Shown in pieces: positions 35,914 through 49,780 of a stretch of 64,000 nt of DNA. A program made the position numbers and the translations under genes. Position 1 is the first letter of the stretch; the number at the start of each line of letters is the position of its first letter. The stretch comes from Pagrus major (Eukaryota > Chordata > Actinopteri > Spariformes > Sparidae), in NCBI RefSeq assembly GCF_040436345.1, contig NC_133216.1, forward strand, positions 14,340,110 through 14,404,109, in the 5' to 3' direction. Below the pieces are notes generated by a model that did not search any database, was not told the DNA's origin, and was given only the letters and a program-made list of their open reading frames with translations.

Positions 35914-37499
35914 ATTTTATTGTTATTATGCAATATAGATTTGCAAAATGAAATGCAATATTTATATACTTAAATTAGAGAAGTATAAAATAGACAATGA
36001 AATAGAACAAAATGTATTAAACCAGCTCTAGAGGAAAAACTGAAAATACTGATTTTAGGGAGTAAAGAATTGCGATATCAATATATCGGCCCTTAAACAC
36101 ACATATTTTCCAATGATGAACAATTGTGAGAAGATATGCAGGCAAGATATTTTACAGTTTAAAAATAAACTTTATTGTCTAAAATGACTATGACGTTAAA
36201 CTTCACTGGGAATCTAATAATTATAAATAACCCCAAGTACCTTTTTCTGTACTATAATCTCTAAAAAATAAAAGTTTTCATATTGGCGCATAGGCCATTA
36301 GTGATACATCAGTGAAAAGCCAATATCAACCGAAAATACAGGCTAACGAATATATTGGTTTGGCTCAGTATGCAGCGCCGTCACTTCATTGTTATGTAAC
36401 ACTGTTATATTACTCCACATTGTAATAAAGAGAATTTCATAATTACAGATGTGAGTTTAAATGTGTCCTTGTCTTCTCAAAGCATCTCAAAGAAAATGGC
36501 TCCAAAACCCAAATATAGTCCACATTATCACCCTCACTCCCAGAATAATAATCATGTTCTAAAGTGGCTCTGTAGAGATTGTGTAATTATGAAAAGAAAA
36601 CGTGTTTCTAAAGATTAAACTTGATTGAAATGGCACAAATAACCATTCTTACACAACTGAGAGAAGCGAAATCACTGCATCCCCAACAGTTTAGTCATCT
36701 ATGCACACATGAGCATACCCTGGGTAATATCTGTGTGCACACACACACACAGTCAGAGTGAGTACTGCCTGCCCCACTGAGGGTGTGAGGGTGATGTCTC
36801 AGCAGCGCTACACGCACCATCTCTATTCTTATCGCACTGACGCCACGTACAGCGTCAAACACACACTCGCCCCCTCCTCCACTACGTTCCCTCACTCCCT
36901 CCATCCATCCCTCACTCACTCTTTCTCCCCCCCTCCTGTTCTCTCTAGTAACTGACTTGAGTCTCACAATCTGCATCCTCCTCCTCCTTGTTACACACTG
37001 GCTGCACACAGGTGACTGCACGCATACGCACGCACGCACACACACACACACACGCACACACACAGACTTAGCGTATGAGCAAATGTCCTTTCTACACACG
37101 CGGCTATTAATAGCACCTTTGCTCACACACAACTTCCTGTTCATCGTTAGGTGAATGCACACAGGTTGTCCTCGGCAACCATCCATCTACATTGTGATGG
37201 AGGAAAGGTAGTGAAGGAAGTGAGAGGAGAGCGAGCCCATAGATTCCTCTCAGCATCCGGCCTCTACATCAACTCAACCTGCTTTATTATTTTATTTGGA
37301 TTTTTCAAACCCTGTGCTTCCTCTGGTTTGTGTGTCTGAGTTCCAGCTCTGCAGGAAGTCAACCAGTATGACAACCGTAGCCTCAACAAGGCACGTAAAA
37401 TTAGGTAGCCTATCTACAGCCCTCATAGCAAACATGAGATGTGCCCACTCTTCTACTGTCACCGTCTGTTTGAGGAAAGCCAATTAACAAGAGTCTACA

Positions 37500-37930
37500 G
37501 CCATGTTAGCAGCTCTGTGAGGCTGTACTTTGGCACAGTGGTGCTTTGAGCAAAATGCTAATGTTAAAATGCTAACATGCTGACAATGATAATGCTAACA
37601 TCTAGATGGTTACCATGTTCAGCTGCTAAGCGTATCATGTTGCCGATTTAACGTTTGCCTATTTGCACTTAACACATGAAGCAGCCGAATCTGATGTAAA
37701 GTTTTGATCAAATTCTAAGTTTGACCTGATGATGGCGCAAGATGAAAAGTCAAGGGATTCTCAAAGTTATTACAATTCATCCTCAGGGGGACTTGAACGT
37801 GTGCAGCAGCAGTAACTTCATGGTGACCCTAGAGGAAAAGTTCGTGGATCACAGAAAGTCAGTAGGATTCATCCTCTGGTGGCCATCAATGCATGAACAA
37901 AATGTTTCCATCCCTTCAATATTTCTGTTA
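37500..37930 (+). repeat. Common fish interspersed repeat (CATGTTAGCAGCTCTGTGAG.. family)
   Basis: It begins CCATGTTAGCAGCTCTGTGAG, passes through AAAATGCTAACATGCTGACA and TTTGACCTGATGATGGCGCA, then TTATTACAATTCATCCTCAG. This order is familiar from very abundant percomorph repeats. No ORF of its own; the DNA-transposon class is my guess. Confidence 0.65.
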
Positions 37931-38566
37931 ACATTAAACACTTTCTTTCTCTCGAACCTTGAATCTCACCACTACATGGCAAACCACAACACTGAAACAA
38001 AGACTGATTGTTGATTAAAAATATTAGGATTGCCAAAATATGATAATCTCCTCCCAAACTGTATTATTGAATTCATCAGCAGATAATTGGTAACAACTGG
38101 CATGTTGGGCTTTAAATAGACAAAAAACACAACAGATACAATTTGTAAGAAATGAAAAAGACAAAAAAGGGATTTGGGGCACTAATGATAAATAAAATGT
38201 CACAAATTTACATGGCACATATTTACAATTACTGTGCTTGTAATAAGTATTCAACCCATTGGAAGTTTTTATGTGTTATTGTTTTATAACATTGAATCAA
38301 AGAGGATTTGATGTGTCTTAAAATTATTAAATTATTTTTGTATTGTATCAACAGAAAAACACTCTTTACCGTCAAAGTGAAAACAGATTTCTACAAAGCG
38401 ATCTTAAATAATTGCAAATTAAATTTCAAAATACTTCTCATTAGTATCCACCTTCTTTCAGAGAGCAAACCACCTGCACTCATTTGGTTTATAAGTCACA
38501 TTTGTTATCTCAAGTGTGTGTAGGAACCGTATATTTATACATATACATTTAGTGGAGTGGAGTGGA

Positions 38567-38647
<81 letters not shown>
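38567..38647. repeat. (CTAT)20 microsatellite
   Basis: A perfect tetranucleotide run of 20 units. Confidence 0.95.
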
Positions 38648-39934
38648 AATACAGTGATGTAACTAAGTGTTTATTACTACTTCTAAGTACTATACCTTTA
38701 CTTTATTATATTTATACAGTGAAATTATCCTGTGCAATATACCTTTACATTGTTACTATTTTTATGTTCTATTTTATTGTCTTGCTTTATCTCGTTTCAT
38801 CTTTATCTTTCACTCAATCACTTTATTCCCTCTGCTTCTGACTCCTGAAAAGCTCTTACAATTGAATTTCCCTGGTGCAGGATCAATATAGTCTTATCTT
38901 AAATGGGGTAGTTAAAATGTTATATGAAAGCTGTTAAGCCTTTAATGGTATTACGGGTGTGAGGGTGATTCTGGTTTGTCAGGTATTATGATTGTTATCT
39001 ACTGTGGTCCTCATAAATAATGTTATATAACAACAAAGACTTCAACAGAAGAGCGCTGTCAGATCAAAAGAAAGAGAAACAGTCTGTGGCTGATCCACAA
39101 GGATATAACTGTAAACTGTGTGCCCTCCCTCATAGAGAGAGTGTTTATTTTGTCTTTTCGCTCTCTGTTGATTCGTTTCTCTCGACAGCGGCTGTACTCA
39201 TCCTTCCACCTGCTCCTCTCTTCTCCTCTTTTCTCTTCGCGCCGTCCTCCCCTCTCTCCCTCCCTCCCCCCAGCTGTCCTGTGGGATGTGATGATGCTCT
39301 GACAGGCTTGGCGTCTGTTCTTGGAGGTGCCGGTATTTATGTGGCACAGCGGCGGGGGCTGGTACAGGAATAGTGCTGGAGTTGTAGTGTATGGTGTGGG
39401 AGTGGAGATCTGGGGAGGGCTGGGATGGTTTGAGAACTGTGAGATTTTTAAGCCATTGTATAGACAGGAGGGAGACCAGGGAGGATTGCGTAAGTTGGCT
39501 CCCTGGCTGCAAATTTAGCCTGGGCACGCTCACGCATAAATTTGATGAGCTGTGCTACCTCAGTCGTCAGAGCTGGAGTATTTAAAGATGTGACTGTGTG
39601 TTGGCATGGGAAGTAGGGTGTATTTATTGTGCGTGTTTATTTACAAGTCGTGAAGACTGATCATGGATAATTTGAGATGCAAAGAGCAGTATTTGCATCG
39701 ACAGTACAGCACCTCTCCCCTCTTCTCTCTGTTCCTCATCCTGTTGTTACTGCTTATTTTCTACATGGCAGCTGGTTGAAGACGGTGGTGACCAGGTGTC
39801 TCCTTTAGTCCCAGACTGCCACAGAAATATTACAGTGATGTAACATCTCACTGAAACTCCTTTTTTCTGTAACTTTCAGTGCTCATATAACTTTATGACA
39901 TGAATAAACTTCGACAGCAAGAGATCTTTCAACT

Positions 39935-40715
39935 TTCTCCACTGAAAGGGCATCCTAGTGGGCACTGTATTATGTTTTCTCCACTGGAAGAGCAGCCTAG
40001 AGAACACTGCATCCCATTTTCTCCACTGAAAGGGCATCCTAGAGGGCACTTTATCACATTTTCCCTACTGTCATGGTACCTTGGAGGGGACTTCATCATG
40101 TTTTCTCCATTGGAAGAGCAGCCTAGAGGGCACTGCACCACATTTTCTCCACTGGAAGAACCGCCTGGAGAGGACCTCATCATGTTTTCTTCACTGAAAG
40201 AGCACTCTAGAGGGTGTTTGAATACGTTTTCTCCACTGGAAGAGCAGCCTTGAGGGCACTTTATCATGTTTTCTCGACCTGAAGAGCAGCCTAGAGGGCA
40301 CTGCATCACGTTTTCTTTTTCACTCTAGAGGGTGCTTGAATACATTTTATCCACTGGAAGAGCAGCCTGCAGGGCACTTTATCATGTTCTCTCCACTAGA
40401 AGAGCAGCCTAGAGGGCACTGCAGGCACTTGTATTGTATTGTATTTTCATTTCATTAGTAGTATTTTCATTTTTCATTATGTTCATTATGTTTACTCCAC
40501 TGGAAGGGCACTCTAGAGGGTGCTTGAATACATTTTCTCCAGTGGAGGAGCCGCCTGGACGACACTTCATCAAAAATTAATTTAGCACGTTTTTTAGCCT
40601 AGAGGGATTTTCATCATGTTTTCTCCACTGGAAGGGAAACCTAGTGGAGACCTCTTCATGTTTTCTTCAATGAAAGAGCACCTTAGAGGGCACTTTACGA
40701 TGTTTTAGGGTAGCC
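39935..40715. repeat. 42-bp minisatellite, about 16-18 degenerate units
   Basis: The unit is TTTTCTCCACTGGAAGAGCA followed by GCCTAGAGGGCACTGCATCA plus two bases. Spacing of 42 is exact between clean neighbours and decays right of about 40320, with an unrelated insertion near 40430-40490. Because 42 is a multiple of three, 14-residue repeats stay open on both strands. Confidence 0.85.
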
Positions 40716-41836
40716 TATAGATTACTCTTTAATAGAACATGTCAGAAACACTACTTTAAATGTGTACATCAAATGTCTTTTTGAATATTCTACTACATGT
40801 TTCCCATTTTTCTCAGCAGACTCTCTGACAGGCGGTATGAGTGAAGATCACAGCTAGTACTCTGAACTGATGTCAGCAGTCACTTTACACACACATTTTT
40901 CTCACAGTAAACCTCTCACACAGGAATGTTGGTTGAGACCTCGGCAGGCTGCTTGTTTAAACAAGAACACGCTTCTTTTGCAGCATTAATCATTTATTTG
41001 AATCATTTAACAGTGTGACTAATTTCACATGACAAATATACGATGATGTGATAACTATTAAAGCTAAAAATAACGCTAACAAAGGACAAAAAAATTGCTG
41101 AAAACCTGTCCACATGTGCGCAGAGGGGAAGAATGTGCAAACTTAAACACAAATTGCTGCCGTCAGTCGTTCCTGCCTGCGTTACTCAAATACCCCACAG
41201 CAAAACACATTTGAGATTCCATTCATGACTTGAACACCATGTCATCACTGTGTGCTGTGCTCGACTTTTGTACGGAAATGTGGTTTCAACTGCCTCATAA
41301 TCATTTACACAGTTTACATAAAATTTACAGGCTGGTTGACTGGCTGTTAAAACTTAGTCCAGATATTTCCACTGACCTGAGAGATGATGACCAATATGCT
41401 CTTGTGCTTAGTGGGATTTCTGTGGAAAATTCTGTTTGTCAGTGCTTTTTTAAAGTAAATATAAAAATGCGTTGTAACCATGGTTGTATAAGCTCACAGG
41501 GTGAAAACAATTGTAATTTAAATGCCTGTTTGGATTAGAACTATTATATGACAAAGAAGTGAAACATATTTCAGTGGTGGCAGAAGAATTATTCAGCTTA
41601 TTTACTCCTGACAGTGTTATATTATCATATTACCAAGGCATGACTGTGCAAGCAGCATTTTTAAAAAGTGGGTCATGTACTTTCAGGGGTCGAGGAAGCA
41701 CTCAGATCATTTACCGTCTTTTACCTTTAACCATCCTTCTTTTCTGCAGAAAAGCCTATTTCAGAAGCTGGGTAGCTGCTCACGCTTTTCAACAAAGTGT
41801 GATCTTTATCTATAATAATACATCATAATTTATTTA

Positions 41837-41878
41837 TGGATGGATGGATGGATGGATGGATGGATGGATGGATGGATG

Positions 41879-41942
<64 letters not shown>
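41837..41942. repeat. Compound (TGGA)n-(TAGA)n microsatellite
   Basis: About 11 TGGA units followed by about 15 TAGA units, perfect in both halves. Confidence 0.95.
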
Positions 41943-43074
41943 CTCTGCTCTGGTTTGTGTGGAGAAAATGCTGCCACAAAAAAAATCGCGGAGGGGGGGG
42001 GGGCGACTGAATCTATTTGAGGGAAGGTGATATCAGAGATTGCCAACAATGGCTTAAACTAGGTGAGTTAGAGAGAGGGAGCATGCAGAGAGCAGGGATA
42101 AGATGAAGACAAAGGGGGAAGGTGAGGAGCAGAGGGTGAGGAGTGAAGGAGCAGTGTGTGGGCAGAGAAGGCCAGCGAGGTGAGGGGGATGACAGGGACA
42201 CATGCAGGTTTGTGTATTCCTGACGTGTGCAGTGCATACACACTGTCCTCTCGTCTACCCCCATATCTTTTCTCTCCCTCTCTCTTCATTGGATCCAACC
42301 CTCCATCAGTCCCTCTTCCTCACCCACTCACTCCCTTTATTCCTGCTACTTACTGGTCCCTGAAAAAATAGGGCAGTCCTTATGTAAGGAAAGAAGAAGT
42401 GGGGAGGGGGGCTGTGAGCCGAGGAAAAAAAGGTTGAAACAAAGCCTTCTGGATAGAAACAGGCAGAGAGAGAGTGAGTAGGGGGAATAATGAAGTTGGC
42501 ATCCACTCTCCTCATCCAGGTGGAAGAAGTCTTAAAAAATCTACCTAAATAAATAATGCAGGGTTTTCTCTGCACTGTGAAAAACACTGCAAAATAACTA
42601 GGTCCCAATTCAAAATGGTAAGGCAAAGAAAAGTACCATGTCTAAAGTCCCTGTCTGAGTGTTAACTTATTCATTTGTAAACAGAATATAAGTAGGGGGG
42701 GGTCCAGGTCATTGGTGAATAACAGTATAGACCTGTGTTTTAGAAGCTTTTGTACAGGGTGCACCATTAGAGCAATGATATATTTTGACTGTTGTGGCTG
42801 TACTCCAGCAAATGAGATTACAAACAGTTTCTTTGATGTTTAAATGCAGTTTTTTTAAGGATGTTTCGGATATTTGCATCCATACAGGGTGAAAAGAGCA
42901 CACTGACGCTCTTTTGCCCATGGGGATCACACAAAAATGGCAACAATTTCTATGTCGGATTTGTACGTAATAACCCTCAAATAAAAGCTAAATGTCAGCA
43001 CTCTAAGGCAAATGTATTGTCAGTTTAATTTCAAATCCAATGTGTTGGAGTAAAGCATAAAAAATTGTCCTACT

Positions 43075-43870
43075 ACATCTGGAATGCCAGTGTTTAAATG
43101 TAATGAAGTACATTTACTCAAGTAAAAGTTGAAATTGGTAGAATCAACATGATAAGCAAAAACTGTTATTCTTTCTTTTCCTTTTTTTGTATATTCTTTG
43201 TACAAACATTTTTGCTCTTTGTGATAATCTTTATTGTAAATTCAAATTGGCAGAATTTCTATCATGTGACCGTGTCATAAGACAACTTGATGGTATTCAA
43301 GCACCTGTTTTTACTGCGTACTTTTTGCTCCGATGAAGACTCTTTGATTCGAAACATGTCGGCATATCCATTCAATTAGTAAAGGATTTTAAACTATATC
43401 AGAGTGCCTCAGATTCTCAGTCAGACTGCCTACATGAACCATGGACTTTCTTTGCAAGTAAGCTGGAAAGTCATTGATTTTTTTACTTTTCATTTGCATT
43501 CAACCTTTGTCCTCGTCCTTGAGGAGCACCTGATACTTTACATCTACATCTCTCCAATTTTTAGTCCTTACCACAAGTTTGAGGTACTTGTTCTTCACTT
43601 GAGTATTTCCATTTTATGCTACACTATACTTCTACTTCACTACACTTTAAGGGAAAATACTATACTTTTTACCTCCCTACACTGTCTGACAGCTATAGGT
43701 ACTAGTTACTATGCAGAATAAGGCATCAGTAATAATAATCCTATAATATTATATTTAATACTAGAACTTTTACTTGAGTTTTTAAATCTAGGATTGTTTT
43801 TATATTTCAGTATTGCCACATTTACTCAACTAAAAAATACTACAAATACTTATTTCAGTACTGCATCTGT
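43075..43870. repeat. Interspersed repeat copies, AGTAAAAGTA family
   Basis: Family phrases include TACATTTACTCAAGTAAAAG, TTTGAGGTACTTGTTCTTCA, CACTTGAGTATTTCCATTTT and ACAAATACTTATTTCAGTAC. The arrangement suggests two adjacent or broken copies. Confidence 0.55.
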
Positions 43871-46354
43871 GTTATATGAACAGAGCTGGCATTTGTAGAT
43901 ATTCTTACCCTTCAGGACTATAAGTAAAAGGGCCACAATCTACATCTACATCAAATCAAAGCTTACTTTATTTTTAAAATTTTATTCACTTTACTTCTCA
44001 GGGACAGTGCATATTAATTCTCACTGATCCAATGATCAATATGCTCTTGCGGTTGGTGGGATTTCTGTGAAAAAATATGTTTGTTAGATTTTTTTAAGTA
44101 AACATGACAAATGTTGGGCACAGTAAACCTATTTCACTGCAAGAGCAGGGGGAGGACAGACGTGAGTTACTGACACTGTAACAGTGATTACTGTTGGAAT
44201 GTAGAGCTATGTAACACTTATTTTAATAAGAAAATAATGTTAAAGCTTATGTATTGTAACTATGGCTATATGGATGCAGAGGGTGAAATCGGGGTGAAAA
44301 AGCTAAATGTTCATGTAATTCAACTGTCTGTTTAAATTGAAACTTTTTATGAGAAAGAAGCGAAACATATTTCAGCAGTGGTGGAAAAAAACATTCCTGT
44401 AAATATGCCAGAATTGCCAAAATGCTAGTTTTCATCTGTAGCCCCTGTCCAGGGGTGAAGTTAGTGACCTAAAGTCAGCCTAAAATCAGAAACAAGGACT
44501 TTAAACTCATTGTTTCATTTCAAATACATTATGTTGGAGTGAAGAGCCAAAACAAAACTGTCTTGATAACATTTGCATGTAAAATCATAATCTGCTTGTT
44601 ACTTTAGCTCATGTGATAGGTGGCACAGGTGCAAATTGTAAAATTAATGATGGCTGAATTCCATTAAGCAGCTTTGGTATCAGCGTCTTGGTAATGTGCA
44701 TGTTGTGTCACTGCACTGGGAGGCTTGAACACAACAGAGCCATCATTAATGTGATCAGTAACATCTGTGCTTTTCTTCAAGATGTCTGCTGTGAAAAAGG
44801 AAGTGGACTTATATGTTTAAAATGTAGGAAATGTGACTAATTATATGTATAAATGTTGAAAATGAAAAACTCTTGAGTCAGTGCCTGAACATTGTATTCA
44901 CCAGCAGCGACTAAATATACTGAGTTACTTTCCCCCTCTGATCTCATCCTCATTCTCTCTTCACCCTCTTGCTCTCGTCCCTCCCTCTCTCTGGCACTCT
45001 GCCTCTCTGACTGGCAGCGGGCCTGTTGAAAGTAGGCTAGGATTGACGCGCTGCTTGTGTCTGAGTCACAGAGAGCTGTGGAATACTGAAACCCACTGAT
45101 TGCATTTAACTTTAGGCATCCGACTCCCATGCAGTGCATGATACAATAGAGCCATCCGTTCTGCTTTCTGCACCTCGATGCTGACGTTTATGGGTGCACT
45201 TAGAACAACAAAAAAAGGACAGGCGATTGTTCTGACGCTGTGAACAATTGCAAAGATGGTTATTTAGAGACAGATTAAGTAATGATCTCATTCGCCTCGT
45301 ACTGTATTACAGCACAAGCACTCAAAATTTGATTATCCTACTTGTGGATGCACACCGATGGGTTTAGGATGATACCACACAAGTTGAATAATGAGGGGCA
45401 AAATGCAAAAAAACTGTAGTGCATCATCTTAATTTTCTCCCATAGTACAAGAACCTCTCACGCAGAGTAGTCAAGCTGCTTTTTAATTTGTGCTTCATCA
45501 TCAAGTAGTGTCAAGAGCCTTTTCACAGTGGGTCAGTCAGCCATTGCCTCACTAACCTGCTTAATACTGAGGGGAATGAGGGAGGGAGGCCTGATACCAC
45601 TACTGAAATTAGATGACGTGAGAACATTTTTGTCTCAGAAGAGCCCACAACCGAGCCTGTGACGCATGCACAACTGAATGTTTTACCTTCTCCGCAGATC
45701 ACTGTAAATTCTTGCTGTGCGTGTGTGCTGTGTGGGATCCTGTAAACACACACGCTGGTTATTTAACTGGAGAGTCATAAGGATTACACCGTATAAACAC
45801 AAGTACATTAACATAAACAGGACAAAAGCGAGCCGAAGCAGCGAACAAGAAAAACTGGAAAGTCACAAGTGTAAATAATGTAAACCAGCTCTTCACTTCG
45901 GGTCATGGGAATTTTCCTTTCACTCTACATGAGTTTTGTGGTGTTGACTGTCTATCGAAGGGTCCTGTGGAGTCCGTGGGAGTGTGTGGTGCCACAGGGC
46001 TGCCGCTCTAGTGCGTCTAATCCTTGTGTAACTGAAGCAAAAGCTGCATCTGCATCCTCAGCAGAAAGTCGAAGAGGTTTTTAGGTTGCTGTGTCAGTGA
46101 GGGATTTGAAGTATCCTATCAAGAAAAGGCTCCCTGCTGCATCCAAATGTTGTACTGGTCCATCGTGGTGAAAAGAAAGCTGAGGCCTGAAGGTTGATGA
46201 TTCACTAATTTACGTTCTGTATGTTACAATCATAACTTCACTAAGTGGGCAGTGATGGAAACAAGAGGCTAAAAGCTCTTATTAAGGTGTAAAAGGTTGT
46301 CAAAAGTATTGATACTGAAATACTTTTAATACCACGTGTTAACCATCTAAAAAT

Positions 46355-46656
46355 TATCAGGGCTCCCCTGGGCGGAACTGAGCTACATGCCGAAGTATCC
46401 TTGAGCAAGATACTGAACCCCGAAATTGCTCCTGACGCGCAGTTGGCACCTTGTGTGGCAGCCTCTGCCATCAGAAAGGGCCCTGCGACGAGCTGGCGAC
46501 TCGTCCAGGGATATACCCTGGCCTCCGCCCATATGAAAACTGGGATTGGCTCCAGTAACTCCCGCAACCCCCTGAAAGGGGGGATAACGCGGCAACATCC
46601 CCGCGACCCTCACGGACAAAGCGGTCAAGAAAATGAGATGAGATGAGATGAGAAAT
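46355..46656 (+). mobile_element. SINE-like element with (GAGAT)n tail
   Basis: Familiar fish repeat text: CTTGAGCAAGATACTGAACC, GCTGGCGACTCGTCCAGGG, GGGATTGGCTCCAGTAACTC, CACGGACAAAGCGGTCAAG, then a GAGAT tail. The GCGACTCGTCCAGGG-to-tail half is shared by many fish SINEs and their partner LINEs. A tRNA-type A/B box at the 5' end was not convincingly found. Confidence 0.75.
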
Positions 46657-49600
46657 TATCACTGTTTAACAGTATCATGGTATAAAGTATTACATTATGA
46701 CCATATAGGAATAAACAAAGTTTTTTTGGTTGAACAGAGGCTTAATTATAATTTGACCAAATATTATGTCTGGACAGATATAGAAACTCAAAGTAGTAGA
46801 AGTAGAATTTAATACCTTTGATAAGCAAACGTACATGGTATGATAACGGTCAATTTTATTCGCCACAGTATACCTTTAAACCAGTATACCACTGCAACCC
46901 TAGTTCTGTGACTCTTTCTGTACCAGCACTTTGTGCAGGTTGAAAGAAATTATCCAATTGAGTGGGTATATAAGTTTTTATCTTTTTGCCATGGTATTGA
47001 AAGAGGTAGTATTGTTTTTTTTATACTAGTATTGTATCAAAATGTAAAATTCTGATATCATGACAACCTACCTCATATTTTTCTTTCATTTAAATCTTGT
47101 GTGATCCATTAACTGCTAAACCTTAGATATTTCATATGTCATATGTCATTATGGCAGAACTGATTTCTGGCACCATGCAGCTTTTAAATGTAATCAACTG
47201 GAAACTGCCCTCAAGCTAAATTCTTTTATTCCCTTAAGAAAATGTTAAAGCTTTACTCTCTGATATCTTTTATGACTCTTGTAATTATTTTTAATAACTT
47301 AATTATTGATTACCTCACCATGAATGTTTCCTGTCTGTTTCTTGAGATCATGATCTCAGAAAGACTCTCCTGATTAAACAAAGTTAAATAAATAAAATGA
47401 GTTTGCTTCATATATCGTGTCTGGGCTCATCTTTTGGGAGAAGGTGAGGAGCTCACATATCCAGACTGTTTGTGTGAAACATCTGGTCTGGATTTCTCAC
47501 ACAAACAGTGTGTTCTTGGTGTACTTCCCAGTGGTTAAGGACAAACACAACTCCTCCCCCTTGCAATGATTAAACAATAACATATGGAATATGTTATAAA
47601 TTTCAATGACATAACAAACTTGAACAAAACAAGTAACACAAAAAGACTCCACCATTCTGTCTGTCTGAACAACACTGAACACTGCGGGGAATCGGAGAAG
47701 GTGAAGTTAGTTTCTCAGCAGTTTGCTTGTTATTTGGCTTTCACTAAAAAAGAGGAAGACAGTTTCTCAGCTCCCCTCCTGCTCTGTGGCACAACTACAA
47801 AACACAATCAGCTGCAAGACAGAAAACTGGAGAAACTGCACTCTGCCATTAATGAAAGGTTTTCTTTTTTCACTCATAAGAAGAAGGAGACGGAGGGCAG
47901 CTGAAGCATGTATTTCTCTTTTCATGCTATCAAGACTACTCAGGAAAGTACATGAGCCAGATACACAGGGAGTTACAAAATAGCACAAGCAGCTTGATAA
48001 AAAATCCAGTACAACACCACAAACTGTGATCTAAAACTGCCAGCAAAACTGAATATTGTCAAATTGCAGGGCTGTTTTAAAGTTAAGTAATTAAAGTATA
48101 AAGGGGAATATAAAGGGGAGAGTATGATAAATATATTGAGACATTATACATATTCAAAATTTAAGGTTCAATTTAACAAGGATTATACAACACAGGATTG
48201 TATAACAAAAGCCACTTAATGCTACTCACAAAAATAAACGTCATGTAAATAAATGAATAATCAAGTCATAAAAACAAACCTAAACAAGCTGCCATGTCTC
48301 TTTTATAGCATTTAAGTTCAAAATAATATACAGGAGCTGCTTTGCTGAATAAAAGGTGATGTCCCAAGTTCAAAAGTTTATGGTTGAATGTGAACTGAAA
48401 TATTAATAAATGCAGGACTCCACTTCAATTTCAACTCCAGTATTTCAGTTAATACAGAACAGACAAGCCATGTTTACATAGGCGTGCAGGAAGGCCTTGG
48501 ACTTTGCCAAGAAAGACTTACTGGATTTAGACGAGAATAGATGTGTTATTAAATGGTTACAGGGGAAGACCTGAACCCCCACCTGACAGATCATGTAATA
48601 CTAAGCTTCAGGGATTTTTAGCCAAAGGCTGAGCCTCAAGTCAAGTCAAGCATAGCTTTTTCATAGACAGTCCTAGCTTCAGTTTCAGTTTTGTTGCAAG
48701 GTGAATAAGAACAGCTCTCAGTGAAAACAGCAGACAAAGGAAATTGTCGAGGGGCTGAGAGAAAACCTTGGGTATGAGGCTATGAGACATTTTGGTTGGC
48801 TGGAGAGAAAAGACAGATCATATTTCTCTCTGTGAGGTGGGGAGAGTCTGTGAGAGTTATGCAATGTTGTTGGGATATGGAGCCAGAAGGGGTGTAAACA
48901 ACACTCTGAAGTGGGACAGGCCTTGCCGTTGCCTGGTAACAAATATTTTGGGCAGGAAGACTAGGCAAACACGGCCCGCCTTCCAAAAGGAAATAGGGGC
49001 TGGCCTCATGAGCGCAGCACAAGTTACTGACTTCCCGAAAATACGCTATAGAGACAGGGGCAAGCAAAACAAAGCACATCAGGGGCATCGGACATCACTG
49101 CATCTATTTTTTTACCTGGGGCGGCTGGAGTCTAGACCACCACATGTTGTAAACAAACAAACTCTCAAGGAACAAAATAGTTTAGGGAGAGGACTGCAGT
49201 TTCGGTTACACTCATAATTACTCCACAGTCTAAATGTAGACATGATTAGTACAGTGTCTAGTCTTTGTATGACTGACTAAACTTCAACAAGCTGTAACAC
49301 TGTCTCACTGTATGATGAAGAGTGTGCAATACCCACAACTCAGACTTTACAAGCTTTCTAATACATAGTGAACCTTTGACACTTTATTTCAAAAACTACT
49401 TTTTGACACAATTCAATTGTGATTACTTTATTGTTTTTTTTAATTAACTATGAATACTTAGAACTCCACGAAAGCAGCATTTATATTATGGGAAATATCC
49501 TTATGGATAAAGTCGATTTTATTGAATTCAGGTTAATGCAACAGAAGGTGACTGAGAAAAATCTGCAGAATTAATTCAGTAAGAGATAATTACTGCCCAC

Positions 49601-49780
49601 CTTTCACACACAATATAAGCATCTGTAGCCACCAGACCATCAAAAATGGCTTATTTGGTTGCGTTGTCTGAGCATATCTGTTAATTGAATTAAAACGGTC
49701 TGAAATCATAGTTTGTCTTGTTTCCCACACATTTAGGTTACAAAACACTGATAAACAACAAGATACATGAATTTGTGTAG

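Larger units (their letters stand above)
35385..49780. other. Intergenic stretch between capn12 and the promoter-like region near 50 kb
   Basis: No coding exon could be supported on either strand. Contents are mostly repeats, listed individually: a MITE-like element, a fish interspersed repeat near 37500, ATCT and TGGA/TAGA microsatellites, a 42-bp minisatellite, AGTAAAAGTA-family copies and a SINE. A LINE-like 3' tail is seen near 38870-38900 and another near 47370-47398. An AATAAA at 36424-36429 could serve a long capn12 3' UTR. Confidence 0.5.

Noticed and set aside
48792-49217. 141-codon + strand ORF
   Set aside because: No recognisable domain, no splice context or promoter, composition like surrounding DNA; probably chance or an unidentified repeat.
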